From the NCBI RefSeq assembly GCF_025963695.1, contig NZ_JAOQAH010000015.1:1-40078 (forward strand): 40,078 nucleotides of DNA. Direction: 5' to 3'. Shown here piece by piece: positions 33,678 through 40,078 of this stretch (positions within the stretch are counted from its first letter, which is position 1; every line of letters starts with the position of its first letter). The position numbers and the translations under genes are program-made. Below the pieces are notes generated by a model that saw nothing but the letters and a program-made list of their open reading frames with translations, did not search any database and was not told the origin of the DNA. This DNA comes from Segetibacter sp. (GTDB taxonomy: Bacteria > Bacteroidota > Bacteroidia > Chitinophagales > Chitinophagaceae).

Positions 33678-36431
33678 TTAAATAGAAAATGCGATGTCGA
33701 TTATTTCCTTTTGTTCCTGTGCATGCACCTTTGCATAACCTGTTGCTGTGGATGCACTTGGTTGCCTGCTTATGACACCATAGTTAATCCCTTTTAAATT
33801 CATCTGCAAAAAGCCTGCAGCTCCCATGTTCATCGGTTCTTCCTGTACCCAGAACCAGGTTGCTCTATTGTACTTTTTATACAATTGCTCCAGTTGCTTC
33901 ATCGGCAAAGGATAGATTTGCTCTAACCTGACAATTGCAACATGGCGGTGATTTTCTTTTTGTTGGCGGTCTGCCAGGTCAAAATAAATTTTTCCGCTGC
34001 AGAATAACACCTTCTTTACCTCCTCTGAATTTTGAACGAAAGAATCATCAATTACCTCTTTAAAACCGCCATTGGTAAGTTCGGTCATCTTGCTGTAACT
34101 ACCGGGGTGGCGTAGGTTAGCTTTTGGGGTAAATACAATCAGCGGCTTGCGGAAAGGCCATGCAAGCTGGCGACGCAACGCGTGGAAAAAATTGGCTGCA
34201 GTAGTAATATCAGCAACAATCCAGTTAAGCTCGGCAGACATCTGAAGAAAACGCTCCATACGACCGCTACTATGTTCGGGCCCCTGGCCTTCGTAGCCAT
34301 GCGGCAACAACATAACCAGTCCGCTCATTTGCCGCCACTTCGTTTCACCACTTGATATAAACTGGTCCACCATAGGTTGGGCAGTATTGAAAAAGTCTCC
34401 AAATTGACCTTCCCACAGAACAAGTGTATTTGGGTTAGCAATCGAATAACCATACTCAAAACCTAGTACTCCAAATTCGCTCAAAAAGGAATTATAAATA
34501 CGAAACTTTCCCGCGGCGCCAGGAATTCGGCTTAGCCTGTTGTAGCTCTCGTCGGTATTCTCATCGCGTAAGACAGCATGACGATGCGAAAAGGTTCCTC
34601 TTTTCACGTCTTGTCCGCTCATTCGCACCTCCTTTCCGTCGAGTAACAGAGTTCCGTATGCCATTAGTTCACCTGTGGCCCAGTCTACCATGTTTTCGGT
34701 TTCAAACAGTTTCACTTTATCCTGCACCAGTTTCTCCACCTTACGTAAAGGCTGAAAACCTTCGGGCCACTTCATGAGACTATCGAAGACCGTTTTAAAT
34801 TGCTGTTCTGTAATTGCTGTAACCGGAGATTTATCGAAGTCTTCTTTAGTAGACTTCCGCAGATCCTGCCACCACAATTCAGGTTTCTGATAGTTATAGG
34901 GTAGCGGGTTTTGCTTAATATCGTCAAGTCGCTCCTGCAGGTCGCTCCAGAATTTCTTTTCCATCTCCTTTGCAAGTTCTGCATCAATAGATCCGTTCTC
35001 TATCAATTTCTGGTTATATACTTCGCGAGGATTTGCATGCTTTTCAATCAGCGCATATAACTTCGGCTGTGTGTACTTTGGATCATCACCTTCATTATGA
35101 CCATGACGGCGATAACAAACCATATCAATAAATACATCCGTATTAAACTTTTGCCTGAACCTTGTTGCGATGTTTACGCATTTCACTACCGCCTCAGGAT
35201 CGTCCCCGTTTACATGTAAGACCGGTGCCTGTATCATGGCAGCTATCGAAGTAGAATAATCGGATGTACGGGCATCGTCAAAATCGGTGGTAAAACCAAT
35301 TTGGTTGTTAATGACAAAGTGAATAGTTCCACCAGTGTAATAACCTTTCAAACCACTCATTTGAACTACTTCATACACAATGCCCTGTCCTGCTACAGAC
35401 GCATCTCCGTGTATAAGTATGGGTAAAATTTTATCATAATCACTATCGTAAATAACATCGGCCTTGCTTCGTGCAAACCCTACCACAACAGGGTCAACAG
35501 CCTCCAGATGAGAAGGGTTAGGGCACAACTGAAGGTTCACTTTTTTACCATCTTTTGTCGTATGCTCACCACGGTAGCCCATATGATATTTCACATCGCC
35601 ACTACCCATGGTTGTATCAGGGATAGACGTTCCTTCAAACTCAGAAAAAATTTGCTCGTAGGTTTTGCCAAGAATGTTTGCTAATACATTTAATCTGCCG
35701 CGGTGTGCCATGCCAATCACAACTTCCTGTACACCCAGCTCTGCAGATGTATTTATAATAGCATCTAACGCAGCTATAGTGGTTTCGCCACCTTCCAGCG
35801 AAAACCTTTTCTGTCCCACATATTTTGTGTGCAGGAACTTTTCAAACATCACCCCCTGGTTCAACTTTTCAAGAATGCACTTTTTGTCTTCCGTACTAAA
35901 CGGTTTATGAAACTCGTTTTCAACTTCGTTACCAAGCCATTCAATTCTTTCCTGGTCATTCATCCCCGAGTATTCAACACCAACAGAAGCAGTATAAGAT
36001 TTCTGTAAATGGTCAATAATATCTTTTAAAGCTGCGTTAGGTTTGCCTATAAATTTTCCAGCTTCAAAAGTTGTATTAAGATCTGCATCGCTTAAACCAA
36101 AGTTCGACAACTGCAAATTTGCCCTGCGATCCTTTCTTTCGCGAATGGGATTGGTTTTAGCAACCAGGTGGCCTTTTTTTCTATAAGCCCTTATTAATTG
36201 AAAAACGCTGAATTCTTTTTGCAGGCTTTGCACGTCAACTTGTTTGCCGCTGCCTGCTTGTACAATTGCCTGGCCGTTTGTTGCAGGAGTAACCTTACTT
36301 ACTGCAAAGTCAAATCCTTCAAAAAACTTCCGCATTTCCGGATCTACACTTTCCGGGTTCTCAACAAAATCATTGTATAAGTTCTCGATATAAGCAGGAT
36401 GTGAATTAGTGATGTATGAGAAATCCTTCAT
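33678..36431 (-). CDS. sucA: 2-oxoglutarate dehydrogenase E1 component
   Basis: A 917-residue protein of normal length. The N-terminus NSHPAYIENLYNDFVENPES is the E2/E3-binding segment. Core motifs are VVIGMAHRGRLNVLANILGK, HGDASVAGQGIVYEVVQMSG with the ThDP-binding GD...NNQ pair (FVINNQIGFTT), CYRRHGHNEGDDP and LLPHGYEGQGPEHSSGRMER. It decarboxylates 2-oxoglutarate and passes succinyl to the lipoyl arms of SucB in the TCA cycle. The downstream gene is separated by a decayed HEPN/MNT pair. A GATATTTG near 36475 is one mismatch from a -7 box; a repeat copy lies 145 bp upstream of the start. Confidence 0.97.
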   Translation of the reverse strand: MKDFSYITNSHPAYIENLYNDFVENPESVDPEMRKFFEGFDFAVSKVTPATNGQAIVQAGSGKQVDVQSLQKEFSVFQLIRAYRKKGHLVAKTNPIRERKDRRANLQLSNFGLSDADLNTTFEAGKFIGKPNAALKDIIDHLQKSYTASVGVEYSGMNDQERIEWLGNEVENEFHKPFSTEDKKCILEKLNQGVMFEKFLHTKYVGQKRFSLEGGETTIAALDAIINTSAELGVQEVVIGMAHRGRLNVLANILGKTYEQIFSEFEGTSIPDTTMGSGDVKYHMGYRGEHTTKDGKKVNLQLCPNPSHLEAVDPVVVGFARSKADVIYDSDYDKILPILIHGDASVAGQGIVYEVVQMSGLKGYYTGGTIHFVINNQIGFTTDFDDARTSDYSTSIAAMIQAPVLHVNGDDPEAVVKCVNIATRFRQKFNTDVFIDMVCYRRHGHNEGDDPKYTQPKLYALIEKHANPREVYNQKLIENGSIDAELAKEMEKKFWSDLQERLDDIKQNPLPYNYQKPELWWQDLRKSTKEDFDKSPVTAITEQQFKTVFDSLMKWPEGFQPLRKVEKLVQDKVKLFETENMVDWATGELMAYGTLLLDGKEVRMSGQDVKRGTFSHRHAVLRDENTDESYNRLSRIPGAAGKFRIYNSFLSEFGVLGFEYGYSIANPNTLVLWEGQFGDFFNTAQPMVDQFISSGETKWRQMSGLVMLLPHGYEGQGPEHSSGRMERFLQMSAELNWIVADITTAANFFHALRRQLAWPFRKPLIVFTPKANLRHPGSYSKMTELTNGGFKEVIDDSFVQNSEEVKKVLFCSGKIYFDLADRQQKENHRHVAIVRLEQIYPLPMKQLEQLYKKYNRATWFWVQEEPMNMGAAGFLQMNLKGINYGVISRQPSASTATGYAKVHAQEQKEIIDIAFSI

Positions 36432-36835
36432 TTATTTAAAATTTTGCAGTAAATCAATCGTACTAATAATTCTGCAAATATCGTCCTTTAGGGATAAAAG
36501 CTGTGAATTGTTTAGGCAAAATTAGAGGTGCCGGAGATAGTTTTTTTTGGTTACCAGCAGCAAACATCTGGCGAACATTTGTTGCGTCGCACACTGCAAC
36601 TGATGCATAAGATGGGTCAGTAAGCAATTGTGCAACAGCACAACCGGCAACAACCAATAGTTTTCAAAGAGCTATTGAAAATAAAAAAATGCAGAAGCCT
36701 TACCGGGGTAACAGGTAACGGTTATTTGCAAATGATTTTAAATTGTGAAACGTTTGTACGTTACCGCTTAATTTAGTCGTTATTCTAAAGGCTAAATTTT
36801 ATTGAACAGGTATATAATATGAAACCGTAATAGGA
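36432..36835. other. 404-bp divergent promoter region, sucA / MBOAT gene
   Basis: It contains the repeat copy at 36576-36602. The minus-strand open frame across it (36463-36657) has no ribosome-binding site and consists mainly of the repeat, so it is not called as a gene. The start region before the MBOAT gene is AT-rich. Confidence 0.45.
36576..36602 (-). repeat. Dispersed intergenic element, copy 11 (C/G type)
   Basis: On the minus strand CAGTTGCAGTGTGCGACGCA then ACAAATG. The block TTGTTGCCGG...TGCTGTTGCA lies further upstream, as in copy 6. Confidence 0.78.
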
Positions 36836-38299
36836 ATGTTTTTCAACTCGATACCCTTTGCTATTTTTTTACCTGTCGTTTTTATTCTGTATTGGTTTGT
36901 TACTAAAAATTCAATGCAGCTACAAAATCGGTTTCTGCTGTTAGCCAGCTATTTTTTTTACAGTTGCTGGGATTGGCGATTTCTTTTTCTCCTTGTTTTT
37001 TCAACCTTTCTCGACTTTGCAACCGGTTTAAAGATTTACAAGACCGAAACTATTAAAGCAAAGAAAGTCTGGCTTGCTATAAGTGTAATTATTAATCTCG
37101 GCTTTTTAGGTTTTTTTAAATACTATAATTTTTTTACTGAGTCTTTTGCTGCTCTCTTACAATCTGCAGGTTTTAAGCCTCACTTTGAAACATTGAAAAT
37201 TATTCTGCCGGTAGGAATTTCATTTTACACTTTTCACGGGCTTTCTTATGTCTTTGATATTTATAACGGAAAAATAAAGCCTACCAGCAATTGGATTAAC
37301 TATTCTTTGTTTGTAAGCTTCTTTCCATTGTTAGTAGCCGGACCTATTGAGCGTGCAACACACCTTTTGCCTCAAATCGAAAATCAGAGGAAATTTGATT
37401 ATTCAAAGGCGGTTGATGGTCTGCGGCAAATTTTATGGGGACTGTTTAAAAAAATAGTAATTGCAGACAATTGTGCAGAGTTTGCTAATATGATTTTCAA
37501 TAATTCTGCTGATTATTCCGGTACAACTTTGTTGTTAGGTGCGCTACTTTTTACCTTCCAGATCTATTGCGATTTTTCGGGGTATTCTGACATTGCCTTA
37601 GGCACTGCAAGAGTATTAGGATTTGAGTTACTAAGAAATTTTGCGTTCCCCTACTTCTCCCGCGATGTTGCAGAGTTTTGGAGGCGATGGCACATTTCGT
37701 TATCATCATGGTTCAAAGATTACCTGTACATACCATTAGGAGGCAGCAAAGGAGGAACATGGAAAAAAGTAAGAAATACTTTTATCATTTTTCTAGTCAG
37801 TGGTTTCTGGCACGGCGCCAACTGGACATTTATAGCATGGGGGTTTTTAAATGCTCTTTATATAATGCCGCTGATTCTATCAAATAAAAACAGGGATAAT
37901 ATTGATATTGTAGCAAAAGGTAAAACGTTTCCTTCCGGCAGAGATTTTGGGAAGATCGCAATCACTTTTACATTAACAGTTTTTGCATGGATTTTCTTTA
38001 GAGCAGAAAGTATAACCCATGCTTTTAACTATATCGGAAATTTAACCAAAGGTTTGTTTGTTAAATCCGCCTATCTCCAAACTTTAAATTTTATATCATC
38101 CAAAGTTGGTTTTGTCTTACCCGCTTTACTCATTTCATTTGTTGCAATTGAGTGGATCGGAAGAGAGCATAAGTACGCAATTGAAAATGTTGGAATGAAG
38201 TATCCAAAGCTGATTCGGTGGTCTTTTTATTATGCGCTGGTAATTGCAATTTTTCTATTTACAGGAAAAGAAGCGCAGTTTATATACTTTCAATTTTAG
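36836..38299 (+). CDS. MBOAT-family O-acyltransferase (AlgI-like)
   Basis: A 487-residue membrane protein with about ten or more hydrophobic segments. The family signatures are complete: LPVGISFYTFHGLSYVFDIY, FFPLLVAGPIERA, FWRRWHISLSSWFKDYLYIP then LGGSKGG with His286, and FLVSGFWHGANWTFIAWG with the catalytic His326. AlgI/PatA-type proteins move acetyl groups across the inner membrane for O-acetylation of exopolysaccharide or cell-wall sugars. The next gene, an SGNH-like exported protein, starts 1 bp after the stop, matching the usual two-protein system. Confidence 0.95.
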   Translation: MFFNSIPFAIFLPVVFILYWFVTKNSMQLQNRFLLLASYFFYSCWDWRFLFLLVFSTFLDFATGLKIYKTETIKAKKVWLAISVIINLGFLGFFKYYNFFTESFAALLQSAGFKPHFETLKIILPVGISFYTFHGLSYVFDIYNGKIKPTSNWINYSLFVSFFPLLVAGPIERATHLLPQIENQRKFDYSKAVDGLRQILWGLFKKIVIADNCAEFANMIFNNSADYSGTTLLLGALLFTFQIYCDFSGYSDIALGTARVLGFELLRNFAFPYFSRDVAEFWRRWHISLSSWFKDYLYIPLGGSKGGTWKKVRNTFIIFLVSGFWHGANWTFIAWGFLNALYIMPLILSNKNRDNIDIVAKGKTFPSGRDFGKIAITFTLTVFAWIFFRAESITHAFNYIGNLTKGLFVKSAYLQTLNFISSKVGFVLPALLISFVAIEWIGREHKYAIENVGMKYPKLIRWSFYYALVIAIFLFTGKEAQFIYFQF

Positions 38300-38300
38300 C

Positions 38301-39260
38301 ATGAGGAGGTTTATAAGAAATACCGCGCTTTTTTCAATACTGCCACTATGCTTAATCGTGCTTGCATTTTTTTTAGCCGATGGCACCACCGACCCCTTTT
38401 ATCTACGCTTTACTACACCTAAACAAGCCAGCTTAATACTAGGCACTTCACGTGCTGCACAAGGATTACAGCCGCATGTTATTGACAGTGTATTACATCA
38501 GAAAGGTTTTAACTTCAGTATTTTCAATTATTCATTCACGTTAGCGCACTCGCCTTACGGCCCTGTTTATTATGAAGCAATCAGAAAAAAGTTAGATGAA
38601 GCAACGAAAGGGGGTGTTTACATTATTGCCGTTGACCCCTGGAGTGTATCATCAAGAACAAAAGACCCCAACGACTTCGCATCATTTGAAGAGAACAATC
38701 TTTGCTTAGCAACAACCAAAGACATAAACAGCGGCCATCCTAATATTGAATATTTAATCCACTCTTATGCAAAACCTATTTTTTCAATTTATATCGATCA
38801 AATAAAAAATGCTGTTAGAGAGCCAACAACGTTGCTGCATAAAAACGGCTGGCTTGAAGTTAGAGTAAGTATGGACCCGGTGGCAGCCAAAGCACGATTG
38901 AAAACACGAATAGATGAATATCGCTCAAACTTTGCAGGTTACTATCATTTCTCTTCATTACGATTTTCGTACCTGGAAAAGACAATTGATCTGTTAAGCA
39001 AACATGGCGATGTTTATTTGGTAAGGTTACCGGTAGATGAAGGTTTAAGAAATATGGATGATCGCCTTGTACCAAACTTTGACGTGTTGATGCATGATTT
39101 GTCTGTTAGAAAAAAAGCGCCTTACTTAAATTACATAGAAGACTCGAAAAAATACACCTACTCTGACGGCAACCATTTATACCAAAGCTCCGGGCGACAA
39201 CTAAGCGAAAGAATAGCTCATACTATTGCCAAATTAAAACACAAAAGCGAAGACCAATAG
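38301..39260 (+). CDS. Membrane-anchored SGNH-like protein, MBOAT partner
   Basis: A 319-residue protein from the ATG at 38301; an upstream in-frame ATG overlaps the MBOAT gene and is less likely. The N-terminus has one membrane segment (ALFSILPLCLIVLAFFLADG). The SGNH block I variant is LILGTSRAAQG with Ser50, and block V is YSDGNHLY with Asp289-x-x-His292, so a Ser-Asp-His triad is plausible. AlgJ/AlgX-type partners of MBOAT proteins use such a fold to place acetyl groups on polysaccharide in the periplasm. It is coupled to the MBOAT gene (1-bp gap). Substrate unknown. Confidence 0.85.
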   Translation: MRRFIRNTALFSILPLCLIVLAFFLADGTTDPFYLRFTTPKQASLILGTSRAAQGLQPHVIDSVLHQKGFNFSIFNYSFTLAHSPYGPVYYEAIRKKLDEATKGGVYIIAVDPWSVSSRTKDPNDFASFEENNLCLATTKDINSGHPNIEYLIHSYAKPIFSIYIDQIKNAVREPTTLLHKNGWLEVRVSMDPVAAKARLKTRIDEYRSNFAGYYHFSSLRFSYLEKTIDLLSKHGDVYLVRLPVDEGLRNMDDRLVPNFDVLMHDLSVRKKAPYLNYIEDSKKYTYSDGNHLYQSSGRQLSERIAHTIAKLKHKSEDQ

Positions 39261-39318
39261 TATGAGAACAAGGAGACCTTTGAATATCGGATAGGAAAAT
39301 ACTGCCCTGTTGCAAAGA

Positions 39319-39346
39319 GTACAAAAGGGCGATGCAACAACGAATG
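39319..39346 (+). repeat. Dispersed intergenic element, copy 12 (C/G type, divergent)
   Basis: GTACAAAAGGGCGATGCAAC then AACGAATG. GTTGCA lies 10 bp upstream, as in other copies. The dyad keeps C with G but has C to T next to the centre. Confidence 0.6.
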
Positions 39347-39527
39347 CTAGCTACTGTCCCGTTAACTTTTAGAACAAAGACTGCTGATTACTAACTTGTT
39401 TGGCTTCCTGCTTTTGGAACAACTCTTTTAAGCTGCATTTTTCAACATAAGCTCAGGCGTGAACTTGCATCATTTGTGTTAGAGACGTAGTTGTTGTTAG
39501 TTGTTTTCTCATGATTGCTAATAATGA

Positions 39528-39800
39528 TGCATTGACTATTTATTACAGCCAGGGCAATACCCCAAACAAAATTGGAGGCGGCAGAGCGTAGTCATTAAAG
39601 ACGCTGAAGGGAAAACAATAAAAGAATGGAAATGTGAAGACGTACTGGGTGCAAATGGTGGAACGGCCATTCCTGTAGTAGATTTAATAGCCCTTCAAAA
39701 GAAAGAGGCTCAGCAAGTCAATGTGCACACATAAATTCAACTAACAGATATAAGAGACATAGACTTGGAAGTAATTGATTGGATAAAGAAAGCAAAATGA
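39528..39800 (+). pseudogene. Decayed gene of unknown function
   Basis: One plus-strand frame reads LLQPGQYPKQNWRRQSVVIK, DAEGKTIKEWKCEDVLGANG and GTAIPVVDLIALQKKEAQQV, then TAA at 39732-39734, and continues in the same frame IQLTDIRDIDLEVIDWIKKA to a TGA at 39800. There is no start codon after the upstream stop. An adjacent frame from the ATG at 39511 reads MIANNDALTIYYSQGNTP before a TAG, so a frameshift near 39560 may separate the true N-terminus. Codons look protein-coding, but the gene is broken. Family not recognised. Confidence 0.45.
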
Positions 39801-39890
39801 CAATGGAGGGTGAAAGAACAGGTTGTGAAAAAAAAATTAAAATGCAGGACGATAATTTTCAGGTGTTTTTGGGGGCGGGTAAAAAAAAAT

Positions 39891-39914
39891 GTACAAGTGA
39901 GTGACACAACAATG
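39891..39914 (+). repeat. Dispersed intergenic element, copy 13 (T/A type)
   Basis: GTACAAGTGAGTGACACAAC then AATG, nearly identical to copy 6 including the preceding AAAT. Confidence 0.85.
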
Positions 39915-39974
39915 TCGATTGAAAAACATCTGCTTGAAACAAAAAGACTGGGAGTACTGTTTTAATTAAAAAAA

Positions 39975-40007
39975 TCTTACAGGCGATGTTAACATGCACC
40001 TGTAAGA
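39975..40007. terminator. Hairpin terminator, bidirectional
   Basis: TCTTACAGG pairs with CCTGTAAGA; the interior includes the palindrome ATGTTAACAT. Plus-strand exit is CTTTTATTTTT; minus-strand exit is TTTTTTTAATT. Probably ends the minus-strand gene entering from the right edge. Confidence 0.7.
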
Positions 40008-40031
40008 CTTTTATTTTTCGTGACTCAGAAT

Positions 40032-40078
40032 TTATACTCCTCCCAGGGTCCAACCCTGGCGGTACTCACGTTTTACAT
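40032..40078 (-). CDS. C-terminal end of a gene entering from the right
   Basis: The last 14 visible codons read VKREYRQGWTLGGV then TAA at 40032. The stop is followed 25 bp later by a terminator hairpin with a T-run in the same direction, which supports this being a real gene end. Too short to identify. Confidence 0.4.
   Translation of the reverse strand, partial: VKREYRQGWTLGGV

Noticed and set aside
36463..36657. 64-codon minus-strand frame upstream of sucA
   Set aside because: It is mostly the dispersed element read through; no ribosome-binding site at its start.
39859..40053. 64-codon minus-strand frame near the right edge
   Set aside because: It crosses the terminator and a repeat copy; the frame ending at 40032 fits the terminator better.
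1..40078. CRISPR arrays, tRNA/rRNA genes, prophage, intact insertion sequences
   Set aside because: No regularly spaced repeats, cloverleaf or rRNA motifs, or intact transposase frames were found by reading; a dedicated tRNA or Rfam scan could not be run.

Overview
The window looks like a chromosomal segment of a Bacteroidota member, most likely family Chitinophagaceae. Grounds: low G+C; promoter -7 boxes of the TAnnTTTG type (in front of the TetR gene, pdxJ, ubiD and the GNAT gene); proteins of families typical of that phylum (DUF5686, DUF2911, DUF4142, J-KTSC fusion, many lipoproteins and outer-membrane barrels); and an E2 subunit with two lipoyl domains. The assignment is inferred from gene content only. 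No rRNA, tRNA, CRISPR array or intact insertion sequence was seen.

Layout. 1-782 is the 5' part of tex (minus strand). 1038-12355 is mostly an envelope/periplasm block: a lipoprotein, a DUF5686 protein, a tail-anchored small protein, a lipoprotein alpha/beta hydrolase with a companion lipoprotein, a secreted metallophosphoesterase, an overlapping three-gene operon (barrel, glycerophosphodiesterase lipoprotein, barrel) and a Tat-exported sugar-phosphate isomerase-like protein. 12660-23043 carries a DUF2911 protein, a UbiD decarboxylase divergent from pdxJ, two DUF4142 proteins, a J-KTSC protein, a radical SAM protein, a TSUP transporter, a TerB-like protein and two small coiled-coil ORFs. 23790-28094 is a redox/stress block headed by a TetR regulator (nitroreductase, YceI, FrnE-like DsbA, two SDRs). 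GNAT and MFS genes follow. 31141-36431 holds the 2-oxoglutarate dehydrogenase genes sucA and sucB, split by a decayed toxin-antitoxin pair. 36836-39260 is an MBOAT/SGNH polysaccharide O-acetylation pair. The last 0.8 kb is decayed sequence plus the tail of a minus-strand gene.

Strongest observations. (1) Thirteen copies of a short intergenic element lie in both orientations. Its core occurs as TGCGACGCAAC or TGTGACACAAC, so the two variable bases always change together and keep dyad symmetry. (2) The 962 bp between sucA and sucB hold a pseudogenised MNT nucleotidyltransferase/HEPN pair that still shows its ATGA overlap; the nucleotidyltransferase has lost its catalytic motif. (3) A palindrome TAAC-N3-GTTA sits directly after the -7 box in front of tetR and again in front of the nitroreductase gene, a likely operator. 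(4) pdxJ appears to be transcribed leaderless or nearly so.
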